This document shows, piece after piece, positions 22,777 through 31,606 of a DNA stretch of 43,514 bases; the stretch's first letter is position 1, and each line of letters begins with the position of its first letter. The position numbers were made by a program, and so were the translations under genes. The DNA comes from Candidatus Segatella violae (GTDB taxonomy: Bacteria; Bacteroidota; Bacteroidia; Bacteroidales; Bacteroidaceae). The notes below the pieces were generated by a model. That model searched no databases. It was not told where the DNA came from and saw only the letters and a list, made by a program, of their open reading frames with translations. The stretch spans positions 3,057 through 46,570 of the forward strand of contig DJSH01000056.1 of NCBI GenBank assembly GCA_002440225.1. Reading direction: 5' to 3'.

Positions 22777-23379
22777 TTACTCGAAACTCTTGAGGCGAGC
22801 GATGTACTTGCCCAAGATGTCGAATTCGATATTGACGACTGTTCCCACTTCGATGTTACAGAAATTGGTGTTCTGTCGGGTGTAAGGGATGATGGCAACG
22901 GTGAAAGTGTTGTCGGTAGGTTCGCAGACGGTGAGCGATACTCCGTTCACTGTTACGCTGCCCTTGTCCACGGTGAAGTAGCCCTTGCGAGCCATCTCCT
23001 TGTTGAGCTCATACTCGAAGGTGAAGTAGGTGGAGCCATCGGCATCCTTCATGTTGATGCACTTGGCGGTCTCATCCACGTGTCCCTGTACGATATGGCC
23101 ATCCAGGCGACCGTTCATCACCATCGAACGCTCCACGTTCACCTTGTCGCCCACCTTGAGCAGTCCGAGGTTGCTGCGGTCGAGCGTTTCCTTCATGGCG
23201 GTGACGGTATAAGTGCCGTCCTTGATTTCCACCACGGTGAGGCATACGCCATTGTGAGCCACGCTCTGGTCGATGCTGAGTTCATCTACAAAAGAACATT
23301 TCAGGGTGAAGTCGATGTTCTCTTTATCATGCTTGATAGCCACGATGGTGGCCATTTCTTCTACGATTCCACTAAACAT
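22777..23379 (-). CDS. ribE: Riboflavin synthase alpha chain
   Basis: 200 residues, the usual length. It carries the two lumazine-binding repeats of the family. The first begins MFSGIVEEMATIVAI and includes VAHNGVCLTVV; the second includes DGHIVQGHVD and VTVNGVSLTVCEP. The enzyme dismutates two 6,7-dimethyl-8-ribityllumazine molecules to riboflavin in the cytoplasm. It stands alone with its own promoter and terminator. No FMN riboswitch is visible in the short leader. Confidence 0.95.
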   Translation of the reverse strand: MFSGIVEEMATIVAIKHDKENIDFTLKCSFVDELSIDQSVAHNGVCLTVVEIKDGTYTVTAMKETLDRSNLGLLKVGDKVNVERSMVMNGRLDGHIVQGHVDETAKCINMKDADGSTYFTFEYELNKEMARKGYFTVDKGSVTVNGVSLTVCEPTDNTFTVAIIPYTRQNTNFCNIEVGTVVNIEFDILGKYIARLKSFE

Positions 23380-23420
23380 ATATTTCTTGTTTTTAAGATT
23401 ATTCTGTATGATTCAGTGTG

Positions 23421-23452
23421 CAAAGATAAAGCATTCCGACTAAAACACCAAA
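23421..23452 (-). promoter_or_regulatory. Promoter of ribE
   Basis: On the minus strand TTTG (23452-23449), 20 nt, then TATCTTTG (23428-23421). Confidence 0.75.
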
Positions 23453-23487
23453 TTATTTAAGTACTTTTGTCTAGAATTGCTACGGAC

Positions 23488-26052
23488 TTAGATTACCTTT
23501 ATCCTTTGTCTTCCTTCTCTACCATCCACCACAATCTTCTCGAAGACGATGGCTGGGTCGTTAGGGGTAAGGGTGAGGGTATGGGTGCCGTCGGCAGTGA
23601 CGGGAAGTTCTACCTCCACTACCTTGTCGATAATGCGAGTGGCTACCGTAGGGTAGTAGATGCTGTAAATGTTCTCAGGCTTTTCGTTCAGTTCGTGGTT
23701 GAAGTTTACCTGTATAGGTTTTGCGCCATCCAAACTTACGCCATAGCTCAAGCCGCCCTTGTTCAGATAATCCAATGTCGATTTGATGATTACATGAATG
23801 CGCACCTTCTTGGCATTTATCTTAAACTTGTAGGAGATGCTAGCACCCTTCACGCCCTTGGTGTATGGCATCAAAGTCATGCCGGCAAGACTCTTGCCCA
23901 TGAATGGAATCTGGGTCCACTTAGCTCCTTCCTTGTCTTTTCCTATAGGTTGTGCATCGTTTTTTTCGGCGAAATAGGGTGTCTCGATTTCCACCACACC
24001 GTTGTGCTCGCCGATAACTGGTGCCTCGTTGGTAGCTACTCTGAGAAGTTCTGGACAGGTGTCCTTCTCGAAGTCATCATTCCATATCTTGTAGCCGATG
24101 TGCTTCTGGGTCATCATGCCATTCCATTTGCCATTTGCCATCTTATGGTTATATTCGTCGCAGATGACGGAGTCGCGCTTGAAGAGTCGCTCGCATTCGT
24201 CAGCCCAAACATTTGCCTTCGGATTGCCCTGTTTGTAGAGCGCATGGTTCTGAGCCTGTGCGAAATACATCTGGTGCAGATTACTCATCAACTCGATAGG
24301 GAAGAGGATGATTTGGCGATAAGCATCGTGATAAGCTACAGGAAGACTGTTGTACTGGCGCAAGGCATCTGCTTCGAGTTGGAGGTATTGATTAACCACC
24401 TCTTGCCATTCGCCGTTCTCCAGGCAGTAAGTATCCTTGTCCAGCATCTCAGGAGTGCATCTGCCGTTGTACTTGCAGATGAGGTTGAGAATACGGGCTG
24501 CCTCTACAGCTTGGGCCGAATATTTCTTGCCACCGATTTCTTCGGAAGCCTTTTCTGATGATGCTCCTCCAAACTGCTGTTCGCACCAATCGAGCGTATG
24601 TCCTGTGATATTATCTACGCTGTATTTATGAGGATTCCATGCCATATCCATGAATTGGCTGATAGGATATTCCATCGGCTTGAGGTCGCCCACGTTGAGA
24701 ATCCAAAGACGGTCGATGCCATTCTCGTAAGCAAGGGTCAGTTGCTCCCAAGGATTTTGTACTGGAGTGACATTCAGGAGTTTTGAGTTTCTAGGTGCTC
24801 CCACATAATCTACGTGGTAATACAAGCCCCAACCGCCCTTGCGCTTGCGTTCCTGGGCATTAGGTACACGGCGCACGTCGCCCCAGTTGTCATCGCATAG
24901 CAGGAGGGTTACATCGTCTGGTACCTTCATTCCCTTGTCGTAGTAATCTAATACCTCTTTATATAGTGCCCATACTTGTGGAGTCTCACTAGCCTTCTTG
25001 CCTGTTACGTCAGCGATTATCTTGCGCTGGTCGTTGATGATGTTGGTCATCAACTTAGTGTCAGCTTCATCGCTCATTGCCTCGTCGCCATCGCCACGCA
25101 TACCGATGGTGATGATTTGCTCTGTACCCTTGGCTCTCTCGATGCCCTCACGGAAGAACTTCTGTAGGTTCTCCTTGTTCTTCTGGTAGTTCCAAGGCCC
25201 CCATCCCTTGCGGTTGCGGACATACTCCTGGTGGTTGCGGGCCATCGGTTCGTGGTGGGATGTGCTCATCACCACACCCATCTCGTCGGCGGTCTTCTCG
25301 TTCTCCGGGTCATCGGCATAGAAGCTCCAGCCCCACATGGCTGGCCACATCATGTTTCCTCGGAGACGCAGCACCAGTTCAAATACTCGCTGGTAGAATC
25401 GGTGGTCGCCATACTTGGTACCGTATGTATTCTTTACCCAGGAGGTAAGGCAAGGAGCCTCGTCGTTGAGGAAGATGCCACGATAACGAACAGCTGGTTC
25501 GCCATCGGTATAGACGCCCTTGTTCACGAAGATGGAGTCGTGGTGTTCGATAGGCACGTCTGCCCAGTCGTACCAAGGCGATACACCCATCTGCTGGGAG
25601 AGTTCGTAGATGCCATAGATAGTGCCTCGACGGTCGCTACCTGCGATGACGAGCTGTCCATCCACCACGGTGATGATGAATTTCTCTCGTTTGCCTTTCA
25701 GGAGATTGCCGTTGATGCGCTTCTGCTTGCTGAGTTGGTCGATGGCGGCAGAATGTCCGATGGTACCCACTAGAATGTTCGCCTTTTTGTAGGAAGAGGC
25801 GAAAGCCTGGTGGTCGGAGGTAATACTTGCCTTGCTGCCGCTCACGTTCAGGATGTCCTTGACCAGGGCGTTGACAGCATAACCTACTCCCTTGCAGTCG
25901 TTGGCATCCATGTAGATTTCCACCTTGTTGCCCTGATTGATGAGCAAGTCGCCTTGCTGGAAAGAAACAAAGCGATCGGCTGCATTCATGTTGATGGAAG
26001 AAAGCAAGGCGATACTCGCCAAGATAGTCTTTTTGATATTGTTTGGTTTCAT
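23488..26052 (-). CDS. GH115 alpha-glucuronidase, secreted
   Basis: 854 residues from ATG 26052 (MKPNNIKKTILASIALLSSI...), which gives a proper signal peptide ending around NMNAADRF; a start at 26097 would lie upstream of the -7 box. The body matches GH115: GIYELSQQMGVSPWYDWADV, YRGIFLNDEAPCLTSW, LRGNMMWPAMWG, STSHHEPMARN and LLLCDDNWGDVRR. The C-terminal ~150 residues look like the beta-rich accessory domain found in full-length members. GH115 enzymes remove (4-O-methyl)-glucuronic acid side groups from xylan. No SusC/SusD pair lies next to it. Substrate specificity is inferred from the family. Confidence 0.9.
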   Translation of the reverse strand: MKPNNIKKTILASIALLSSINMNAADRFVSFQQGDLLINQGNKVEIYMDANDCKGVGYAVNALVKDILNVSGSKASITSDHQAFASSYKKANILVGTIGHSAAIDQLSKQKRINGNLLKGKREKFIITVVDGQLVIAGSDRRGTIYGIYELSQQMGVSPWYDWADVPIEHHDSIFVNKGVYTDGEPAVRYRGIFLNDEAPCLTSWVKNTYGTKYGDHRFYQRVFELVLRLRGNMMWPAMWGWSFYADDPENEKTADEMGVVMSTSHHEPMARNHQEYVRNRKGWGPWNYQKNKENLQKFFREGIERAKGTEQIITIGMRGDGDEAMSDEADTKLMTNIINDQRKIIADVTGKKASETPQVWALYKEVLDYYDKGMKVPDDVTLLLCDDNWGDVRRVPNAQERKRKGGWGLYYHVDYVGAPRNSKLLNVTPVQNPWEQLTLAYENGIDRLWILNVGDLKPMEYPISQFMDMAWNPHKYSVDNITGHTLDWCEQQFGGASSEKASEEIGGKKYSAQAVEAARILNLICKYNGRCTPEMLDKDTYCLENGEWQEVVNQYLQLEADALRQYNSLPVAYHDAYRQIILFPIELMSNLHQMYFAQAQNHALYKQGNPKANVWADECERLFKRDSVICDEYNHKMANGKWNGMMTQKHIGYKIWNDDFEKDTCPELLRVATNEAPVIGEHNGVVEIETPYFAEKNDAQPIGKDKEGAKWTQIPFMGKSLAGMTLMPYTKGVKGASISYKFKINAKKVRIHVIIKSTLDYLNKGGLSYGVSLDGAKPIQVNFNHELNEKPENIYSIYYPTVATRIIDKVVEVELPVTADGTHTLTLTPNDPAIVFEKIVVDGREGRQRIKVI

Positions 26053-26077
26053 ATATAAATTGTTTTTGTTACGGTTG

Positions 26078-26085
26078 CAAAGGTA
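26078..26085 (-). promoter_or_regulatory. -7 element of the GH115 gene
   Basis: CAAAGGTA is TACCTTTG on the minus strand, 26 nt before the chosen start, and supports that start. Confidence 0.55.
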
Positions 26086-26167
26086 GTTAAAAAACATGGA
26101 TTTCGCTTTGTTGGGTGTAGCTTATACTTTATTATTTGTTTCATTTTTGCATTTCTGCAGGTTTCTT

Positions 26168-26198
26168 TTTGTGTTTTCAGTTAAAAGTAGTATCTTTG
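26168..26198 (+). promoter_or_regulatory. Promoter of dnaG
   Basis: TTTG (26168-26171), 19 nt, TATCTTTG (26191-26198), with the ATG 23 nt further on. Confidence 0.75.
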
Positions 26199-26220
26199 CA
26201 TCTGTATATACAAAGTTATT

Positions 26221-28176
26221 ATGATAGACAAGCCGACCATAGCCCGAATTATGGATGCTACCAAGATAGAAGAGGTGGTGTCTGAGTTCGTCACGCTCAA
26301 GAAGCGTGGCGTCAACTATATAGGTCTATGTCCTTTTCACAACGATTCCCATCCTTCTTTCTCTGTATCGCCAGCTCGTGGCATCTGCCATTGCTTCACT
26401 TGCGGCAAGGGTGGCAATGCCATCAATTTCTTGATGGAACTGGAGCAGATGACCTATCCCGATGCCCTTCGATGGCTCGCCAAGAAATATCACATTGAGA
26501 TTAAGGAGCGAGAGATGACCAGCGAGGAGAAGCAGCGGGAGAATGAGCGTGAATCTATGTTCATCGTGAACGATTGGGCTGCCAAATACTTTCAGGACAT
26601 TCTTCACAATGACGTGGACGGCAGAGCTATCGGCATGCAATATTTTCGTAGCCGTGGCTTCCGAGACGATATTATCAATAAGTTTCAATTGGGCTTCGCC
26701 TTGCCTCAGCGCACGGCTCTCTATGACGAAGCGGTGAAGAAAGGTTACAATCCGAAATATTTGGTAGATACGGGGCTCTGTTTCAAGGTAGACAAGGATG
26801 AGGCTGGCAACAAGAGTGGTCAAGACAAGTATCTGGATAGGTTCTCTGGCCGTGCCATCTTCCCTTGGTTCAGTGTCAGTGGCAAGGTCGTGGCCTTTGG
26901 CGGACGTGTGCTCGACAGTCGCACCAAGGGTGTGAACCAGAAATACGTCAATTCGCCGGATAGTGAAATCTATCACAAGGAGCGGGAACTCTATGGACTT
27001 TATCAAGCCAAGAAGGCTATCGCCAAGGAAGATTGTGTGTTCATGGTGGAGGGATATACAGATGTCATCTCCATGCATCAGTGTGGCATAGAGAATGTAG
27101 TGGCCAATTCGGGTACGGCTCTCAGCATCCATCAGATTAGATTGCTTCATCGATTCACCAGCAATATCGTGCTCTTGTATGATGGCGATGCTGCCGGCGT
27201 GCATGCTGCCCTTAGGGGAACCGATATGCTGTTGGAGCAAGAGATGAATGTGAAGGTGCTCTTACTGCCCGATGGCAACGACCCGGATAGTTTCGCGCGC
27301 AGTCATACCGCTGAGGATTTCAAAAAATATATAGAAGAGCATCAGACCGATTTTATCCAGTTCAAGACAGACGTGATGTTGCGAGGAGTGACCGACCCGT
27401 TGAAACGCAGCGAGGCAATCAACTCCATCGTGGAAAGCATCTCGAAAATCAAGAACCAGATAACTCGTGCTTCCTACATTACTGATTGTGCCCATCGCCT
27501 GGGTGTGAACGAAGCCATCATCGTGAATGCCCTCAACAACTTTGTGCGCAATGGTATGAGCGAGCAGGTGAAGGCAGAGCGACGAGCTGCTGGCATCGGG
27601 ACCCCACGTGCCGCTACACCTCAGCAACCGATGGCTATGAAGGCAATCACTCCCCTGGACAAACTATTGGAAGTGGAAGACCTTCTGGTGCAACTCATCA
27701 TCCATCATGGTGAAAAGCTCATCACAGTGAAGGATGTGGAGGGAAATGATGTAGAGGTCTCTGTGGCACAATATATCAGCATCGACCTAGGCGGCGATGG
27801 ATTCAAGTTTCACAATGCTATCTACAACCAAATCATGCAAGAGGCTGTGGAGCATTCCGACGACGAGGGCTTTGTGGCGGAAAACTATTTCGCAAACCAT
27901 CCCAACCCGGAGATTAGCCGTATCGCAGGATTGCCTACGGGCGAGCAGGAGGTTACAACGGCTAGTTTGCAGCTGAAACTAAGTCCAGAGAAACTCCGCC
28001 AGTTTGTACAGAAAGACTTGCTCAGCTTCCGTACCCATTACATCACCCAGCGACTCATCGAGGTGCAACAGGAGTTTGCCAAGAACCCCGGCAATCGGGA
28101 GTTGCTGCAAGAGTTTATGAAACTTAAACAGATGAATGTGTTGTTGGCTAGTCAGGCAAACACCGTTTTCAACTAG
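26221..28176 (+). CDS. dnaG: DNA primase DnaG
   Basis: 651 residues. The N-terminal CHC2 zinc finger has C37, H40, C58 and C61 (CPFH ... CFTC). The catalytic TOPRIM core follows, with VFMVEGYTDVISMHQ near 272-286 and LLYDGDAAGVHAALRG near 318-333. The C-terminal ~200 residues form the helicase-interaction region. It makes RNA primers at the replication fork with DnaB. It is transcribed from its own promoter; the cardiolipin synthase gene follows after 53 nt on the same strand. Confidence 0.97.
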   Translation: MIDKPTIARIMDATKIEEVVSEFVTLKKRGVNYIGLCPFHNDSHPSFSVSPARGICHCFTCGKGGNAINFLMELEQMTYPDALRWLAKKYHIEIKEREMTSEEKQRENERESMFIVNDWAAKYFQDILHNDVDGRAIGMQYFRSRGFRDDIINKFQLGFALPQRTALYDEAVKKGYNPKYLVDTGLCFKVDKDEAGNKSGQDKYLDRFSGRAIFPWFSVSGKVVAFGGRVLDSRTKGVNQKYVNSPDSEIYHKERELYGLYQAKKAIAKEDCVFMVEGYTDVISMHQCGIENVVANSGTALSIHQIRLLHRFTSNIVLLYDGDAAGVHAALRGTDMLLEQEMNVKVLLLPDGNDPDSFARSHTAEDFKKYIEEHQTDFIQFKTDVMLRGVTDPLKRSEAINSIVESISKIKNQITRASYITDCAHRLGVNEAIIVNALNNFVRNGMSEQVKAERRAAGIGTPRAATPQQPMAMKAITPLDKLLEVEDLLVQLIIHHGEKLITVKDVEGNDVEVSVAQYISIDLGGDGFKFHNAIYNQIMQEAVEHSDDEGFVAENYFANHPNPEISRIAGLPTGEQEVTTASLQLKLSPEKLRQFVQKDLLSFRTHYITQRLIEVQQEFAKNPGNRELLQEFMKLKQMNVLLASQANTVFN

Positions 28177-28229
28177 GCATATAAAAACAACTAGGAAGAT
28201 AAAAAACAGAACAATAACTTTTTAGGCGC

Positions 28230-29654
28230 ATGATTTACTTTCACTGGATATATCTATTGCTTTATGCCGTGATTACCATTCCGGCTATCATCACCGTCTT
28301 GATGGACAATCGTCAGCCCGCCAAGACGATGGCGTGGATATTGGTGTTCTTTTTCATGCCCTTCATAGGTATTGTTTTTTATATATTCTTTGGGCAAAAT
28401 ACCCGTAAGGAGCGACTCATCAGCGATCGAAGCATGGACCAACTTACCAAGAGGTCCATGTTGGAATTTGCCGAACAAGAGAATCTTCACCTGCCTACAG
28501 GCAATAAGCCTTTGATGAATCTCTTCGCCAACCAGAACTGGGCACTCCCGTTCAAGGACAACAAGGTGGATGTCTTTACCGACGGCTACCAGTTTTTCCT
28601 TACCTTATTATATAATATAGGTCAAGCCAAGGACCATATTCATCTCGACACTTATATCATAGAAGACGACCCATTGGGCAATCTCATCGCCGATGCCTTG
28701 ATAGACAAGGCAGAGCAGGGCGTGGAGGTACGACTCATCTACGATGATGTGGGCTCATGGAAGGTGAAGGATGCCTTTTTTGAGCGAATGCGAGATGCTG
28801 GTATCGATGTGCATGCCTTCATGCCTGTTAGATTCCCGGCCTTTACCAGCAAGGTGAACTATCGCAACCACCGCAAGTTGTGTGTGATAGATGGCAAGGT
28901 AGGTTTTATTGGTGGCATGAACATAGCCCTGCGCTATGTGAAGGGCAACAGTCGCCAAGGCTGGCGTGATACCCATCTGCGCATCGAGGGCGGTGGAGTA
29001 TATGCCATCCAGCGCGCTTTCTTGGTAGATTGGTATTTCGTAGACCGCACCTTGGTAACCAATCGCAAATATTATCCCCCTGTGGCTCCAGACCTCGACA
29101 ACAATTGCTTGGTTCAGGTAGTGACAAGCAGTCCTGTCAGTCCTTGGCCAGAGATAATGCAGGGGTATGTACGCATCTTGCTCCAGGCTCAGCGATATGT
29201 ATATATGGAAACCCCATATTTCCTGCCCACTGAGCCCGTGCTCTTTGCCATGCGAACAGCTGCGTTGGCAGGTGTCGACGTGCGCTTGATGGTACCTCGC
29301 CATGCGGATGCCAAACTCGTAGAGTGGGCATCTCGCTCATATCTGATGGAGGCGATAGAGGCTGGAGTGAAGGTTTATCTCTACAAGAGTGCCTTCAATC
29401 ATAGCAAGCTTTTGGTGAGTGATGACAATCTCTGCACTGTGGGCAGCACCAACATTGATTTCCGTAGTTTCGAGAACAACTTTGAGGCGAATGCCTTCTT
29501 CTTCGATGAGGAGATGGCCCAGCGCATCAAGCACGTGTATCTAGAGGATGAGGCGCAGAGCATCCTTGTGGATGATGTTACTTATTTTGTGAAGCGCCCA
29601 TTCTTGCAGCGATTGTTTGAGAGCATTGTTAGGTTGCTATCGCCATTGCTGTAA
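28230..29654 (+). CDS. cls: Cardiolipin synthase
   Basis: 474 residues. Two N-terminal membrane helices (YLLLYAVITIPAIITVLM and TMAWILVFFFMPFIGIVFYI) are followed by two phospholipase D HKD motifs: HRKLCVIDGKVGFIGGMN near 213-230 and HSKLLVSDDNLCTVGSTN near 390-407. This is the ClsA-like layout: an inner-membrane enzyme that joins phosphatidylglycerol molecules to cardiolipin. Both HKD motifs are intact. Confidence 0.93.
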   Translation: MIYFHWIYLLLYAVITIPAIITVLMDNRQPAKTMAWILVFFFMPFIGIVFYIFFGQNTRKERLISDRSMDQLTKRSMLEFAEQENLHLPTGNKPLMNLFANQNWALPFKDNKVDVFTDGYQFFLTLLYNIGQAKDHIHLDTYIIEDDPLGNLIADALIDKAEQGVEVRLIYDDVGSWKVKDAFFERMRDAGIDVHAFMPVRFPAFTSKVNYRNHRKLCVIDGKVGFIGGMNIALRYVKGNSRQGWRDTHLRIEGGGVYAIQRAFLVDWYFVDRTLVTNRKYYPPVAPDLDNNCLVQVVTSSPVSPWPEIMQGYVRILLQAQRYVYMETPYFLPTEPVLFAMRTAALAGVDVRLMVPRHADAKLVEWASRSYLMEAIEAGVKVYLYKSAFNHSKLLVSDDNLCTVGSTNIDFRSFENNFEANAFFFDEEMAQRIKHVYLEDEAQSILVDDVTYFVKRPFLQRLFESIVRLLSPLL

Positions 29655-29678
29655 CAAATCTTTCTCTCCATAGTTATA

Positions 29679-29730
29679 AAAAATGCAAAAAGCGAGAATG
29701 CCATCGAGCAATCTCGCTTTTTGCATTTTT
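29679..29730. terminator. Bidirectional terminator between cls and rsmD
   Basis: A 19-bp perfect stem (29679-29697 with 29712-29730) around AATGCAAAAAGCGAGA, with A and T tracts at the ends. It serves both convergent genes. Confidence 0.9.
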
Positions 29731-29741
29731 TATTTTGTAGC

Positions 29742-30272
29742 TTATTTGAATATCGAAAAGTTGACACTTCCGTAGCTTCTATGCTCCACAAAACGTGGAT
29801 GGTCGGAGAAATCGTAGTTCTTGCCATGCTCGAACACAAAGACTCCATCCTCGTTCAGTAGATCGCCATTCAGCACGAGGTCTGGAATCTCTGGCAACTC
29901 CTTGAGTGCGTAGGGAGGGTCGGCGAAGATGAAGTCGAATTTCTGCTTGCAACTCTTCAAGAAGCGGAACACGTCGCCACGAATCAAGATGTCCTTGTCT
30001 TCATCCAGTTTCTTGAAGCATTGACGGATGAAGTTGGCGTGGTCGCGGTCTGCCTCCACACTTACTACTCTGCTGCATCCTCTCGAAACCAGTTCAAGAG
30101 AGATGCTGCCAGTGCCGGCAAAGAGATCGAGGGCTGAGGCATCCTCGAAGTCGATGTAGCCCTGCAACACGTTGAAGATATTCTCCTTGGCGAAATCGGT
30201 GGTTGGACGTGCCTTGAAAGTGCGGGGAATATCGAAATGGCGTCCTTTATATTGTCCTGTAATAATTCTCAT
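29742..30272 (-). CDS. rsmD: 16S rRNA (guanine(966)-N2)-methyltransferase RsmD
   Basis: 176 residues, normal length. MRIITGQYKGRHFDIP and RPTTDFAKENIFNVL are the RsmD signature start. SAM-binding motif I is DLFAGTGS (49-56) and the catalytic motif is FADPPY (116-121). It methylates G966 of 16S rRNA. It follows the DUF3822 gene by 6 nt, a pairing common in Bacteroidota. Confidence 0.93.
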   Translation of the reverse strand: MRIITGQYKGRHFDIPRTFKARPTTDFAKENIFNVLQGYIDFEDASALDLFAGTGSISLELVSRGCSRVVSVEADRDHANFIRQCFKKLDEDKDILIRGDVFRFLKSCKQKFDFIFADPPYALKELPEIPDLVLNGDLLNEDGVFVFEHGKNYDFSDHPRFVEHRSYGSVNFSIFK

Positions 30273-30278
30273 ATTCTT

Positions 30279-31088
30279 CTATTTACTTAGATATAATGCT
30301 AATAGGTCGAATGGCATGCCCTTGATTTCGGTGAGAGGGGCACGATTGAACTCGGCACTTGGATTCAGCAAGAAAGTCTTCTTGATGTATAACTTGGTGT
30401 TGTAGAGAAACCAATCCTTGTCTGGCACCTCGCCCGACACATGAAGTTCGTCTTGCATTTGGTTGAAACCAAGCTGTTTCCATACATAGAGGATGAAATA
30501 GAGGGCATCCTTGGCATGGGAGGCATCAAAAGAGTTGAAGAACTTGATGCGGTTCTTCTCAAAACTGACAATGTCGAGCTTCTTGTCGTGGAAATAACCA
30601 TAGAGCTTGCGATGGATGCCCGTGAAACTGCGTTGGTGCAGGTAGTGCCACATCGGTTGCATGATAGGGGTGAAGCGTACATCGCTGAAATTGTCTTCTA
30701 CTACCAGTTTCAAGTCCTTGTTTACGGGGAACACTGCCACCACGTTCAAGGCAGGTTGCACTCTGTAGAGGATGGCATCTCCATGATGTCCTGTGAAGGC
30801 ATGTTGATAGAGCGTATCTATGTCTTCCTCCTGAAATTCCTCGATGGGCACCAACATGATGGGGGTGTCGAGATAGAGGCGCACCTTGTTATAGCCACGC
30901 TGCAGAAGGGTACTCTCCTTGAAAGCCTGACGTAGGTTGGCTGCCATTGATACTCCGCTCTTCACCGTGTAAGGTTCGTAGATGACTTGGTGCTCGGCCT
31001 CGCGGTCTACTACCGAAAAGCTGAGTGTGTTGCGACTCACGCGGATGGTGAGGCGTGCTTGCTGTATGTTGTTACCAGTTGCCTGCAT
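30279..31088 (-). CDS. DUF3822 family protein
   Basis: 269 residues. It matches the Bacteroidota DUF3822 family in length, in its start (LTIRVSRNTLSFSVVD), and in its position next to rsmD. The family has an actin-like ATPase-type fold by prediction, but no function is known. Key visible blocks are RVQPALNVVAVFPVNKDL and AKDALYFILYVWKQL. Its start overlaps the end of the upstream small membrane protein by 17 nt, so the three genes probably form one operon transcribed from 31588-31581. Confidence 0.82.
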   Translation of the reverse strand: MQATGNNIQQARLTIRVSRNTLSFSVVDREAEHQVIYEPYTVKSGVSMAANLRQAFKESTLLQRGYNKVRLYLDTPIMLVPIEEFQEEDIDTLYQHAFTGHHGDAILYRVQPALNVVAVFPVNKDLKLVVEDNFSDVRFTPIMQPMWHYLHQRSFTGIHRKLYGYFHDKKLDIVSFEKNRIKFFNSFDASHAKDALYFILYVWKQLGFNQMQDELHVSGEVPDKDWFLYNTKLYIKKTFLLNPSAEFNRAPLTEIKGMPFDLLALYLSK

Positions 31089-31551
31089 TGTTGTTGTCTG
31101 TTGTTATGTCTCCAATCTTGAGTCCGGGATAAAGTCCGGCATAGTTTGCTTTGTCTGTTACCTCCGAGATGGCATCCTCATCGAGCCCGTCGAGGTAGTC
31201 GGCATAGGCGGCCCCGCATTCCATCAGCGGTATCTGCTTGCCGCTTTTGCCCACGATGGTGGTGGCTGCGAGCGAGAACTTCTTGCCGTCGGAGTAGGGG
31301 ATATACTGGGCGTCTTGTTTCAAGTACTTCCCCTTGACGAGTGTGGCGAAATCTCCTGTATATACGCCGTGTCGAGCCTTGTATTTTTCCTCAGCCTGGC
31401 GTATCAGCATCAGTTTAGCCTTTACCTCGTTTTCCCTGCTAGTCATCTCTTTTTGGAAGCGGATGGGCTTGCTCACGCTCAAGATGCAAAGCAGCATCAT
31501 GACGATGACGCATGCACCCAAGATTAAATTATTGTTTATTCTCTTTCTCAT
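31072..31551 (-). CDS. Small membrane-anchored protein, pseudopilin-like
   Basis: 159 residues from ATG 31551, chosen because the minus-strand -7 box TATCTTTG (31588-31581) lies upstream of it and downstream of the longer frame's start. One N-terminal membrane helix (NNLILGACVIVMMLLCILSV) is followed by a charged helix (ENEVKAKLMLIRQAEEKY) and a short globular part ending in NNNAGNW. The shape recalls type II/IV pseudopilins or FtsL-like single-pass proteins, but there is no prepilin peptidase motif. Function unknown. First gene of the operon with DUF3822 and rsmD. Confidence 0.7.
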   Translation of the reverse strand: MRKRINNNLILGACVIVMMLLCILSVSKPIRFQKEMTSRENEVKAKLMLIRQAEEKYKARHGVYTGDFATLVKGKYLKQDAQYIPYSDGKKFSLAATTIVGKSGKQIPLMECGAAYADYLDGLDEDAISEVTDKANYAGLYPGLKIGDITTDNNNAGNW

Positions 31552-31566
31552 TTCAAAAAGTATTGT

Positions 31567-31588
31567 TACTTTTGCAAGTGCAAAGATA
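31567..31588. promoter_or_regulatory. Back-to-back divergent promoters
   Basis: Plus-strand TACTTTTG at 31567-31574 serves the helicase; minus-strand TATCTTTG at 31588-31581 serves the small membrane protein operon. The two -7 boxes are 6 bp apart, so RNA polymerase probably cannot occupy both at once. Confidence 0.6.
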
Positions 31589-31606
31589 TATATTTTTTTT
31601 GAAACA

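Noticed and set aside
22523..23487. FMN riboswitch near riboflavin synthase
   Set aside because: The leader of ribE is only about 35 nt and shows none of the conserved FMN riboswitch elements.
23467..24558. 363-codon plus-strand frame opposite GH115
   Set aside because: Antisense shadow of the glycosidase gene.
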